A stretch of 56,770 nucleotides of DNA from Methanoculleus sp. (lineage in GTDB: Archaea > Halobacteriota > Methanomicrobia > Methanomicrobiales > Methanoculleaceae), in NCBI GenBank assembly GCA_018433835.1, contig JAHDQM010000015.1:1-56770 (forward strand), in the 5' to 3' direction. Both the position numbers and the translations under genes were made by a program. The notes beneath the pieces are model-generated. The model searched no databases. It saw only the letters and a list, made by a program, of their open reading frames with translations, and was not told the DNA's origin. Below, piece after piece: positions 34,216 to 42,748 of the stretch (position 1 is its first letter; each line of letters starts with the position of its first letter).

Positions 34216-34852
34216 TCCTGATCGGGATATGCGCCTTCCTCTCTAGTATAGATATCCCCCGGGTATGGCCGGTCCACGGGGCGCCGTGCCCTGTGGCGGA
34301 CCGCACAGGAGGAGGCACGCAAGTTCCCGGGTCAGGATGTGCCGGGGAGGACGCGATGCTCCGTCAGGAGCGGAGCGTGAGAAAACCCCTGGGTTTCGAG
34401 TGCGGAAGAGTTTCGACGATCAGCGCCGGCGCTGGCGGGGTCGTGGGCGGGGTGGTGGCGGTGATCGTGAAGGTGCTCGGCGGGGGGTGAGGGGGTAACG
34501 AACAACTACCTCCGTTAATTGTGATGCTATCCCAAAAGATGATTTTTAGGATATAGTTCCCCCAAAGGGGGATTTTAGACCTTCCAGATGGAAAACGCAT
34601 TAGTCGGTGATTTGAGTCGTACACACGATATTAGTAATTAATTGAGTGCAGTGTTGTCCTTTATCTCCTAGGATCCCCACGGTGCTTGATATGAGAGTCG
34701 AGTGGTCTTCAATACTAACACAATTGAAAGGAAACAACCATCCAGTCCCAGTCGGTAGCAGCAGGCATTAATCATCTCCCAAATGTTGAAACGATAGATT
34801 AAAATATAATTCCCGGGTTAAACTCTGCATATAGCGTGGGTTTGGTGAAAAG
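34216..34852. other. Boundary region into AT-rich island, with promoter
   Basis: No gene is supported. The first 280 bp are GC-rich; from about 34500 the sequence becomes AT-rich and stays so through the defence genes. TAAAATATAAT (about 34800-34810), 40-50 bp before the ATG at 34853, is the likely promoter of the plus-strand operon, with GGTGAAAAG as ribosome-binding site. TCCCCC-AAA-GGGGGA then TTTT (34558-34576) forms a small hairpin. Confidence 0.5.
34558..34576 (+). terminator. Small hairpin with T run near the island edge
   Basis: Perfect 6-bp stem TCCCCC/GGGGGA with loop AAA followed by TTTT. No gene obviously ends here, so it may be a relic of the island boundary. Confidence 0.3.
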
Positions 34853-36046
34853 ATGAAGATTGAACCCTCTGATGACTTAAGGAGCATTGATCCCAAACTG
34901 TTATCGATTTTACTTGAAAATCCGTTTCTCTCACATCCTGAAGATGAAATAGGAGAGACAGCTCTTGTAAAATGGATTACAAAAGAATACAAGTCTCAAA
35001 CGGGAACCACCATAAACAAGCAGGATATTTATGGCTTAATTACAAAACTAATGCTTGAAGGAGCCCTTCTAGGGAAACGTTATGGACAAAGACTGCTTTT
35101 GAAGCCAACGCGAAACTACTATCTACTAAAGAATGGCCAACCCATGGTTCGGAAAAAGAGGGCAAAGACTCAGGTCTCGCTGTTTACTGATGACGGGAGT
35201 TACCTCGTTGTCAGTGATAGTGTAGTATCTCAAGAGAACAAGACCGACACGACTTCCAAAAGTTTAGACGATGAACGCTCCCAATGCCACGCACCAATAC
35301 AGGATAATCAATCCTATTATAGTCTTCTTTTGGAGAAGATCTCCCACTACAGTGGCCCCGACAAGGAACTAGTGAAATACTTTCCATCATTCTTCAATCT
35401 TGCCTGCAATATTCTAAACGATAAATATACTGACTGGCACACGAAGATACTCATCAGCTCAGCTCTTGGCTACTTTGTGTTAGAAGAGGATGTTATCCAA
35501 GATAGTACTGAGTATGGTTACCTAGATGACTTGTACATCCTCTGTTATGTACTGCGTGAGATCGAACGACACGTTTCGCCGTCGCTTCTAGAAGACAATT
35601 GGGAATATTCAGAAGACGTTCATGAGTTAATAGAGAAAGTATATCGCGACACATATACGGTAATTCAAGATTACGCATGCGAAATCCTCCATAGAGTGGG
35701 TTTACGGAAGTTCAAAGAATTAGAGTTAGAAGAGTACTCTGGAACCTATCCCCATAAGATCGCCAAACTCGCACAAGAAAAGCGGGAACTGATGGCTCTA
35801 ACTGCATATCTGATCAAAATGATCTACAATTCAAAAATAGATGGGCGGAGTTTCAAAAAGATCAAAGATTTCCTCTTACAGTATGGAGACTACACAGAGA
35901 TCGCTCGACTTATTGAACTGTCAAACAGGGACTATGCGATAGAAGAGACAGCTAATACTAGTGTTGAGTCTTTTAAGGCTGATTTGGAGCGGCAACTTCA
36001 ACAAGCTCGCCTGAAAGCGTTACTTGATGACCCAGATACGGAATAG
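34853..36046 (+). CDS. DUF1232-containing protein of the Pbe-like defence operon
   Basis: This 397-residue protein leads the plus-strand defence operon. Residues ~35-95 look like a small winged-helix region (ALVKWITKEYKSQ, TKLMLEGALLGKRYGQR). Residues ~195-240 (WHTKILISSALGYFVLEED, then YGYLDDLYILCYVLREIE) match DUF1232/YkvA, normally a short, possibly membrane-associated, helical domain. A helical C-terminal part ends in a charged coil. Its codon use is AT-rich like the rest of the island. It sits 7 bp before the PLD-helicase gene. I take it as one of the Pbe components, but cannot say which letter. Confidence 0.7.
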   Translation: MKIEPSDDLRSIDPKLLSILLENPFLSHPEDEIGETALVKWITKEYKSQTGTTINKQDIYGLITKLMLEGALLGKRYGQRLLLKPTRNYYLLKNGQPMVRKKRAKTQVSLFTDDGSYLVVSDSVVSQENKTDTTSKSLDDERSQCHAPIQDNQSYYSLLLEKISHYSGPDKELVKYFPSFFNLACNILNDKYTDWHTKILISSALGYFVLEEDVIQDSTEYGYLDDLYILCYVLREIERHVSPSLLEDNWEYSEDVHELIEKVYRDTYTVIQDYACEILHRVGLRKFKELELEEYSGTYPHKIAKLAQEKRELMALTAYLIKMIYNSKIDGRSFKKIKDFLLQYGDYTEIARLIELSNRDYAIEETANTSVESFKADLERQLQQARLKALLDDPDTE

Positions 36047-36053
36047 AGAAATA

Positions 36054-38228
36054 ATGTCGTTTCGTAGTCTCAAGTTAAAACATTCATATTCATCTGAAAA
36101 AGATGATCTCCTTGAGAGTTTTTACGTCCCAGTTCTGGGAGAGGCGGTAAGTTATAAGCGTATTACTGGTTATTTCTCTTCAAGTTCATTTTTAACCGCT
36201 GCAGCGGGCCTTACCCGGTTTATCAAAAGCAACGGACACATGCAGTTCATTTTGAACGTTGTTCTTTCTGACAAAGACTACGATCAGATCGAGAAGGGAA
36301 CCCAGAACCCAGAGAAAATTATCGAAAACAATCTCATTCACGATCTCGATGCCCTTGAGGACGAGTGTAGGAATGACCATGTAAAAGTATTGGGCTGGCT
36401 TATAGCACATGGTTATCTTGAGGTGAAAATCGGTTATATCAAAGAGAAACGAACCGTCAACGAGCTACTCCACCAAAAGACAGGTATCCTGACTGATAGA
36501 GAGAATAACACCCTTTCGTTTAGTGGCTCCAATAATGAGAGTGCATATGGTTGGGTCTATAATTCTGAAAAGTTTAAAGTGTTCTTCAGTTGGGAAATAA
36601 ACAATGAAACCTTTATTTCACAGGATGTAGAAGATTTTGAGGAATTATGGGCCAATCAATCAATAAAGACTGAAGTCATTCCTTTTCCGGAAGCAGTTAA
36701 ACAGAGAGTTATCTCTATTGCTCAGCGAGAACCCATTGACATTGGCGACCTTCTAATGAGGATTGCTAAAACTCAAAACCACAATAATCGATGCGAAGTA
36801 CCCGATGCCGGATTCCAAAACCGGGGCCGCAGGCTTTTTGAGACAGAACAGAAGTACAGAGCGATTCGGCTTCGCAATTACCAACATGAGGCAATTGATG
36901 CTTGGCTTCAGAACAGGTGTCAGGGTATTTTTGAGATGGCAACAGGAACCGGAAAGACATATACCGCACTGGGCGCACTCAAACAACTTTTAGAGAATGA
37001 ACGTAAACTCGTTACGGTTATTAGCGTTCCGTTCCTGCACCTAGCCAATCAGTGGGAGCAAAATCTACCCAAAATGGGCATAAATATCCCTATTATTCAT
37101 GTAAGCAGCGCAAACACAAAATGGAGAGATGAGTTAAAAACAAAAATCCTAAACAATCGGTTGGATAAAGAACGGCAGTTTATCATCCTTACCACACATG
37201 ACTCCTTATCTTCCAGCTCATTTATCGAATTGATGCATGATGTGAAGTCCCCGATCCTACTCATTGGGGATGAAGTGCATGGTCTTGGTGCTGTCACAAG
37301 ACTAGAAGCACTGCTGCCGCTTTACACCTACCGACTGGGATTAAGTGCGACTCCTGAGCGTTATTTTGACGAGTTGGGAACCCGAGAACTGATGCAGTTT
37401 TTTGGTAAGGTCGTTTACATCTTTGATCTGCACAAAGCCATAAACGAGATCAACCCTGATACTGGCGAGACATACCTGACCCCCTACGAGTATCATCCGG
37501 TTTTTGTTGAACTGACACAGGATGATATGGATGCTTACTCGATTCTGAGTGGGCAGATAGCAATTCTCTGCAGCAAAAAGAGTCAATCGAAATCAGAACA
37601 ATTGATGCTTGAACAAAAACTCCGCGAACGTCAGGACATCTTAAAAAATACTTGTACAAAATATCCGGCGTTCAGGGAACTCATCAGCGAGTTAGCAAAA
37701 AACAATGAGATCAAACAGACTCTTGTCTACTGTTCTCCTCAACAGATTGAAACAGTCCAACAGTTACTTCGGAACCAACGGGGCATCGTTCAGCATCGCT
37801 TTACGAGCAAAGAGGATGCAACTCGGCGGCAAGAAAAATATTGTGGCTTGACTGAGAGAGAGTACCTTCTGGACAAATTTGCAAAGGGAGATTACGATGT
37901 GCTAGTTGCAATCCGATGCTTGGATGAAGGAGTCGACGTTCCTGCAACCCGGAACGCTATCCTTATGTGCAGCTCCGGAAATCCAAAAGAATACATCCAG
38001 AGACGCGGACGCGTTCTCAGGCGTGCCCCTGGGAAGAAAAAGGCAGTTATATATGATATTACGGCTGTACCAACCACAATAGATGGTCGTTATGCGCACG
38101 TCGACACCAAAATGCTTGAATCCCAATTAAAGCGGTTAGAAGAATTTGCTAAAGATGCCATGAATCAAGAAGATGTTGAGAGAGATATCTTCGAAATTAG
38201 GCGGAAATATTCTGCTTATGGAGGATAA
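36054..38228 (+). CDS. PLD-like nuclease/helicase fusion of the Pbe-like defence operon
   Basis: This 724-residue protein has an N-terminal phospholipase-D-like domain: H-x-K in LLHQKTGILTD (~residue 139) followed by FSGSNNESAYGW (~158). A superfamily 2 helicase follows, with Walker A MATGTGKT (~294-301), GDEVH (~404), GLSATPER, CLDEGVDVP and the arginine-finger motif QRRGRVLR. A single HKD-like motif suggests nuclease activity as a dimer or a binding role. The domain order resembles the helicases named phosphorothioation-system restriction enzymes. ATG 36054 is chosen; an upstream TTG overlaps the preceding gene. Confidence 0.8.
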   Translation: MSFRSLKLKHSYSSEKDDLLESFYVPVLGEAVSYKRITGYFSSSSFLTAAAGLTRFIKSNGHMQFILNVVLSDKDYDQIEKGTQNPEKIIENNLIHDLDALEDECRNDHVKVLGWLIAHGYLEVKIGYIKEKRTVNELLHQKTGILTDRENNTLSFSGSNNESAYGWVYNSEKFKVFFSWEINNETFISQDVEDFEELWANQSIKTEVIPFPEAVKQRVISIAQREPIDIGDLLMRIAKTQNHNNRCEVPDAGFQNRGRRLFETEQKYRAIRLRNYQHEAIDAWLQNRCQGIFEMATGTGKTYTALGALKQLLENERKLVTVISVPFLHLANQWEQNLPKMGINIPIIHVSSANTKWRDELKTKILNNRLDKERQFIILTTHDSLSSSSFIELMHDVKSPILLIGDEVHGLGAVTRLEALLPLYTYRLGLSATPERYFDELGTRELMQFFGKVVYIFDLHKAINEINPDTGETYLTPYEYHPVFVELTQDDMDAYSILSGQIAILCSKKSQSKSEQLMLEQKLRERQDILKNTCTKYPAFRELISELAKNNEIKQTLVYCSPQQIETVQQLLRNQRGIVQHRFTSKEDATRRQEKYCGLTEREYLLDKFAKGDYDVLVAIRCLDEGVDVPATRNAILMCSSGNPKEYIQRRGRVLRRAPGKKKAVIYDITAVPTTIDGRYAHVDTKMLESQLKRLEEFAKDAMNQEDVERDIFEIRRKYSAYGG

Positions 38229-38231
38229 AAA

Positions 38232-38429
38232 ATGGCAGGGAATCTTGAGATCAATCACCTTATTGAGGAAGCAATATACGATCATTCTTCGAATGAATTT
38301 GTTGTTCAGTTGATTCTTGACTCATTGCAATACGAACTCGATATCTGGAACAGATATCTCCCCAGAAGTGAGATTGAGAGCCAGTACGAGTTGATAGTTG
38401 ATCGAATTGTGAAGGAGATGGCAGAGTGA
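38232..38429 (+). CDS. 65-residue protein of the Pbe-like operon
   Basis: A small acidic helical protein (MAGNLEINHLIEEAIYDHS at the start, ending VDRIVKEMAE). GGAGG lies just before its ATG and its stop overlaps the GTG of the SMC-like ATPase by 4 bp. Strict spacing on both sides and the ribosome-binding site support it as a real gene. It may be a bridging subunit between helicase and ATPase. I do not recognise a family; a gene this short is easily left out of annotations. Confidence 0.65.
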   Translation: MAGNLEINHLIEEAIYDHSSNEFVVQLILDSLQYELDIWNRYLPRSEIESQYELIVDRIVKEMAE

Positions 38430-40408
38430 AGTTCGCTATCTCATCAATTATAGTAACCAATTATAGGCAGTACCAGGGGACACAAACACTTGATTTTTCA
38501 TTTGATAAAGAGAAGAATGTTGCTGTAATCTTGGGTAAAAATGGTGCCGGAAAATCAAATCTACTCAATGCTCTAACATGGTGCTTTTACGGTGTTGAGG
38601 TCCATAAAGACCAAAAGACTCAAGAAGCCAATGGAATGCCGATCGTCAATACATCAGAACTCACAGCGCTTACGCCAAATCAGAATACGTACGCTGAAGT
38701 TCTCGTTAATATCGAGACTGATATTGGCCCATGGACGATAAAGAGACGTATAGAGGGAGGGAAAACCGCCCTTGGTAAAATATACTTTGACCCTCCAAAA
38801 TTAACTGTCATCCATCCGGTTGGTGGCCAAGACAAGATTGCTGAAGGCGATGAGACTCAAAAGTTGATTAATAATCTGCTGCCGGAAGCACTTCGTAACT
38901 TCTTTTTCATAGATGGGGAGCAGTTGAGAGAATTCTTTAGATTCAGCAGCCCCAAGGAAATTGCAACAGCCATCGATAAAGTATCCCAGTTAGAACTGAT
39001 GGTGAAAGCGGCAGAAAACCTAACAATGTATGAGAAGACATTGCGAAAAAATGTGAAAGCATCAACACCTCAGCTTCAGGCCGTTCAACAACAAATTCAG
39101 ATGTTGCAGGAAAAAACTGAAGAAAAAAAGGCACTAATACAGAAGACCGAAGATGATATTTCAAAATACAATCTAGAATTAGATCAGGTTGCAGAATCTC
39201 TACGAAAGCATAACGAAGCATCAGTTGCTGCGCTACAGAGTGAACGAGACTCGTTAGAGAAAGATAAAAAATTTTTTTCTGCTCAGATTCGAAACTCAGA
39301 AGCGAAACGTAACAGTTATCTTGTGGATATTGCACCTTTTATCTTCCTCAAGGATGAAATTGAGACCGCCTATCAACTCATTCAATACAAAGTTGACAAG
39401 GGAGAACTCCCCCCAAGAATAAAAGAAAACTTTGTTCGAGAGTTGATTGAGCGCGGCCGATGTATCTGTGGAAACGATCTCACCGGCGGTGCGAAGCAAG
39501 AACTCGAAGCGTACAGCAAAAAGCTTGCGCTCTCGGAGCTGAGCGACATTGGCATAGTAGGGAAGACAACAATTGAAGATATTTTACCCGATATTGAAGA
39601 ATTTCCTGAGAGAATCAATGAGTACAATGAACAAATTGATGGATTCAGAGATCAGTACGATCAGAAAATGCGGCGGTTAGAACTCATTTCTGAAGAGTTA
39701 AAAGGCCACAATATCGACGAAATTCGGCGCAACGAGGAGAGGCGGGATCAGCTGACACGTACAATTGCTAGCAAGAGCCAACTCTTACTCATGTATAAGA
39801 CTGATATTAACTCTCTGAACAACACTTTGGAACAAAAACTGGATCAAGAGAAGAAAGAGCTCTCGAAAGATAAAAAGAACGCTCTACTTAAAACCAAACT
39901 CCAACTGGTCCAAGATGCTCTTAAAACGCTTGGAGATACCGAGCATATCGTGAAATCAAAAGTTAGAAACCAGGTGGAAAAGAGCACCAAGGAGAACTTC
40001 TTAGCCCTCATTCGAAAGAAAAAGGCTTTCAAGAATATTATGATCGACGATGACTATAGTGTCAAAGTCCTTCAGTCGCATGGCTATAACGTCATCAATG
40101 ACCTCTCAGCCGGGGAATACATGATCCTTGGCCTATCCTTTATGAGTGCATTGATGACCATATCGGGATTCCATGCGCCCGTCATAATCGATACACCACT
40201 TGGAAAGATAGACGATGAGCACAGAGAATACATCACTACAGAGCTGCCTAAATTTTTATCGAGCACTCAATTGATCCTCCTTGTTACTCCAACCGAGTAT
40301 GATGAAAATGTTAAAGAAAACTTGCAGAAGCACCTATTAGATGAGAATTTCTTCGAAATTGTTGAGAACGAATCAAACACTACCTCACAGGTGAAGCAAC
40401 ATGTCTGA
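38426..40408 (+). CDS. SMC/Rad50-like ATPase (second DndD-like protein)
   Basis: This 660-residue protein starts at GTG 38426 behind AAGGAG. Walker A is GKNGAGKS (~35-42). Long coiled coils surround a central CICGNDL near residue 346, which looks like half of a zinc hook. The ABC signature LSAGE is at ~560 and Walker B IIDTPLGKID at ~585. The layout parallels DndD on the opposite strand (44311-46365), but the sequences clearly differ. It would use ATP to load on or survey DNA. Its 3' end overlaps the next gene by 8 bp. Confidence 0.85.
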   Translation: MKFAISSIIVTNYRQYQGTQTLDFSFDKEKNVAVILGKNGAGKSNLLNALTWCFYGVEVHKDQKTQEANGMPIVNTSELTALTPNQNTYAEVLVNIETDIGPWTIKRRIEGGKTALGKIYFDPPKLTVIHPVGGQDKIAEGDETQKLINNLLPEALRNFFFIDGEQLREFFRFSSPKEIATAIDKVSQLELMVKAAENLTMYEKTLRKNVKASTPQLQAVQQQIQMLQEKTEEKKALIQKTEDDISKYNLELDQVAESLRKHNEASVAALQSERDSLEKDKKFFSAQIRNSEAKRNSYLVDIAPFIFLKDEIETAYQLIQYKVDKGELPPRIKENFVRELIERGRCICGNDLTGGAKQELEAYSKKLALSELSDIGIVGKTTIEDILPDIEEFPERINEYNEQIDGFRDQYDQKMRRLELISEELKGHNIDEIRRNEERRDQLTRTIASKSQLLLMYKTDINSLNNTLEQKLDQEKKELSKDKKNALLKTKLQLVQDALKTLGDTEHIVKSKVRNQVEKSTKENFLALIRKKKAFKNIMIDDDYSVKVLQSHGYNVINDLSAGEYMILGLSFMSALMTISGFHAPVIIDTPLGKIDDEHREYITTELPKFLSSTQLILLVTPTEYDENVKENLQKHLLDENFFEIVENESNTTSQVKQHV

Positions 40409-40847
40409 TAGGCACTTCAATGAGCCGAGAGATCTAGCCTATAGTAAGGAGCATGCTGGATTATTTCAAGGTAAAGAATCTTGGATCGACAAAGATTCCG
40501 AGAAGATCTTTGCCGGGAAGACCCAAAGAGATCTGTTCATATTTGCTATGGCATTGGGTAGGTCTCGCAAACAAAAATCCGATGTAAAAGACAGGCAGGC
40601 CAATATTCCCGTACAAAATATGGCCGAACGGCAAAAGTGGGCGATTCTATCCATTGCTCTTACCGAGCAGAACGATCTGATGTGCCTGAAGGACGAAAAT
40701 CCCCTCTACAAAGAGGCAGAGCGATACGCGGAAGAGGGGTTGAAAATATTGCGGTCGCATGTAGACAAGTGGAGAGCAGAATATCCACAATTCCTTGAGG
40801 CAGAACTGAAGGACATCCTTAAAAAATCCAATTCTACTACAGATTAA
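40401..40847 (+). CDS. 148-residue protein closing the Pbe-like operon
   Basis: An alpha-helical, charged protein (MSDRHFNEPRDLAYSKEHAG at the start) with a central AERQKWAILSIALTEQNDL helix and a C-terminal coiled segment. Its ATG overlaps the ATPase end by 8 bp. There are no cysteine clusters or catalytic motifs. The KTQRDLFIFAMALG stretch resembles small accessory proteins of phosphorothioation systems that accompany a DndD-like ATPase, so a regulatory or DNA-binding subunit is likely. The converging gene ends 19 bp beyond it. Confidence 0.65.
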   Translation: MSDRHFNEPRDLAYSKEHAGLFQGKESWIDKDSEKIFAGKTQRDLFIFAMALGRSRKQKSDVKDRQANIPVQNMAERQKWAILSIALTEQNDLMCLKDENPLYKEAERYAEEGLKILRSHVDKWRAEYPQFLEAELKDILKKSNSTTD

Positions 40848-40866
40848 AGAAGAGTCTTTCATTTTT

Positions 40867-41469
40867 CTACCTTAATTCCCAGATACCACGTGGGGAGTTG
40901 TTTTTCATGACACCCTCTTGAACCAAACGATACCTCATCCATTGGACATTCTCTTTCCAACGCTCAATACCCACACCGACAATTTCGTAATCGGCATCGG
41001 TCAGTTTTCCTCGCAATCGCTTTTCCAACTCACTTTCCACTTGTTTTTTGCTTGCAGATCCCCCTAGGTCTTTGAGAGTTGCAATTAGGTCTTCACGCAA
41101 TAGAGCTCTGGAGACTGAAACTTTTCCATCGGCTCTAGTGATTTTCAGTGCCTTAATTTGCACTTGCCGCGCCGAACCTTTCGAATTACCGGCCTTCTTT
41201 ACCTTTTCAGCGATCTTCCGTAACTCGTCTTCTAAAAATGTAAGAACAACTGGTGCCTCATCTTGGCCTGCAATTGCGCCATTTAGCCGTTCTCGAGTCT
41301 CCTTAAGATCACTTGGCACAGGAAGGCCATTCATTTCAAGAGCCATTATGGCACTTTCAACCACATGAAGTTGCTTTCTCAATCTATTCAATTCGTCATT
41401 TTTGTGAGACTCGATCTCAGTGACTAATTCGTTCAGTTGTTGGATGAGAACTGATGCTTTCGCAATCAT
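40867..41469 (-). CDS. Coiled-coil protein with Mrr_N-like winged helix
   Basis: This 200-residue protein has an N-terminal helical part (~1-60, coiled coil with DELNRLRKQLHVVESAIM) and a basic linker around 95-110. The C-terminal domain (~120-200: LREDLIATLKDLGGSASKKQ, VQWMRYRLVQEGVMK, then RGIWELR) reads like the Mrr_N winged helix that precedes the nuclease of type IV restriction enzymes. No nuclease motif follows. It lies 117 bp downstream of the DUF262 gene on the same strand and may be its partner, or a regulator. The family assignment is from pattern only. Confidence 0.55.
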   Translation of the reverse strand: MIAKASVLIQQLNELVTEIESHKNDELNRLRKQLHVVESAIMALEMNGLPVPSDLKETRERLNGAIAGQDEAPVVLTFLEDELRKIAEKVKKAGNSKGSARQVQIKALKITRADGKVSVSRALLREDLIATLKDLGGSASKKQVESELEKRLRGKLTDADYEIVGVGIERWKENVQWMRYRLVQEGVMKNNSPRGIWELR

Positions 41470-41586
41470 TGGGTTCTACTGTATTCGATAGTAGTATAAT
41501 AATTTGATCCAGCATTTCAACAGGGCATGATTTTCTCCATTTACCTGTATAGTAATTCATGCTAAGTTGTTTCAGACCGATATGCA

Positions 41587-42384
41587 TCACTGAACACTTA
41601 AATGTGGAAGAGATGCAAAAATATCGTTCCAATATCCCAACGCCTCCTCGTCATCCAATTCTACGTTTTGAGATAGCTCAAGAGTCTGGAAAAATAAATT
41701 TTTAACTAAATCAATGGCAGTTAAGGGAGCTCCCGTGTCATTTAAATTCTCAAAGAGGTTATATGCTGATGCAGCAGAATCCACTTCGATTTTCACAAGA
41801 GTCGCAGAATTCAAGTTGCTCAGAAAATCCTTTAACTCATCCAAGTTATGTGCCCGAAGTTTTGAAAGGAAATAGTCATATGCGTTGTGCAAATTGCTAT
41901 TACCATAATCATATCGCAGGGCAGGTCCAGGAATTAACCTTAACTCCTTAAGAATTGCCTCATAATCCTTATGATTGTCCTCAATAAAAGATAAGCGCAA
42001 TCTTGGTTGCCCTTTTACAATACGCCGACCTAAATTGGTTCTATCGGTCCTATAATTGTCACGATCGAGATCTGAAGACAAAGGGATTTCACACTCCCGT
42101 TCTTGATATGTAGCATATGTGGCCGCCAGCATTAACGAAATTGTTGTCAGCCGTTGTTGACCATCAATTACTTCTAAAACAGGCCAGTGTGAGTCGGTCC
42201 CACGGTTAATGCATAGGATCGTCCCTAAAAAGTGTGAAGGATTCGATTTAATATCATTAAAAAGCCTCTTCCACCGTTTTGGTTCCCAAATATAGTGTCG
42301 TTGATATTTCGGGATCGTAAAAGAAACGTTTGTATCTAGACCTATAAGCTCTTGGACGTCTTTGGGTGACGCATCGATCCTCAT
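41587..42384 (-). CDS. DUF262 protein, short form (GmrSD/SspE N-terminal-like)
   Basis: This 265-residue protein carries the DUF262 core. FTIPKYQRHYIWEPKRWKRL is the conserved opening, VIDGQQRLTTISLML (DGQQR at 74-78) the ParB-like NTP site, and AASAYNLFENLNDTGAPLTAIDLVKN the family-typical block. In GmrSD and in the phosphorothioate-sensing SspE this domain couples NTP hydrolysis and modification sensing to a C-terminal nuclease. Here the protein ends after LPHLSVQ with no HNH/DUF1524 part. It is either a truncated gene or a stand-alone sensor. ATATTTATTA upstream is a plausible promoter. Confidence 0.65.
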   Translation of the reverse strand: MRIDASPKDVQELIGLDTNVSFTIPKYQRHYIWEPKRWKRLFNDIKSNPSHFLGTILCINRGTDSHWPVLEVIDGQQRLTTISLMLAATYATYQERECEIPLSSDLDRDNYRTDRTNLGRRIVKGQPRLRLSFIEDNHKDYEAILKELRLIPGPALRYDYGNSNLHNAYDYFLSKLRAHNLDELKDFLSNLNSATLVKIEVDSAASAYNLFENLNDTGAPLTAIDLVKNLFFQTLELSQNVELDDEEALGYWNDIFASLPHLSVQ

Positions 42385-42748
42385 TGTCGCACCTGATATC
42401 GAATTAGGCTATTCTGTAATAAATATTCTTAAATTCAATTTGTCTTATGAGCAGCAGATCTCAGTTTCAAACTGTGTATATGCGTATAACAAGAACTGTA
42501 CCTTCATACTTAGAGCTCACCCGTAACTCTTTAGACGTGATAGCACATGCCAGCGGAATCAACTTGATAAATGAGGCTCCATAACGTTCATATTTACCTA
42601 GGGGAAGCCGAGAGATATTGACAAACAGAGGCTTCTAGATCAAAACTTATTGAGGTCAACAGACTTGCAACAGAGTTCCTTTATGTACAGAGTATGTAAA
42701 AGCATGTTTTTAGGGTTACGGCCTCAGCAGTGGACGCATGACGGAAGA
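42385..42748. other. Intergenic region between DUF262 gene and dndA
   Basis: No gene is supported. GAATATTTATTACAG on the minus strand (~42411-42425) is the likely promoter of the DUF262 gene. The remainder is AT-rich without clear repeats or stems. Confidence 0.4.

Noticed and set aside
34853..40847. Reading the plus-strand operon as DndFGH restriction genes
   Set aside because: The proteins have PLD-helicase, SMC-like and DUF1232 features and not the DndF/DndG/DndH layout; a Pbe-like system fits better.
41417..41632. Continuation of the DUF262 protein in a shifted frame
   Set aside because: The shifted frame (VMHIGLKQLSMNYYTGKWRK and onward) shows no HNH or DUF1524 motif and overlaps the start of the next gene, so a simple frameshift does not restore the nuclease.
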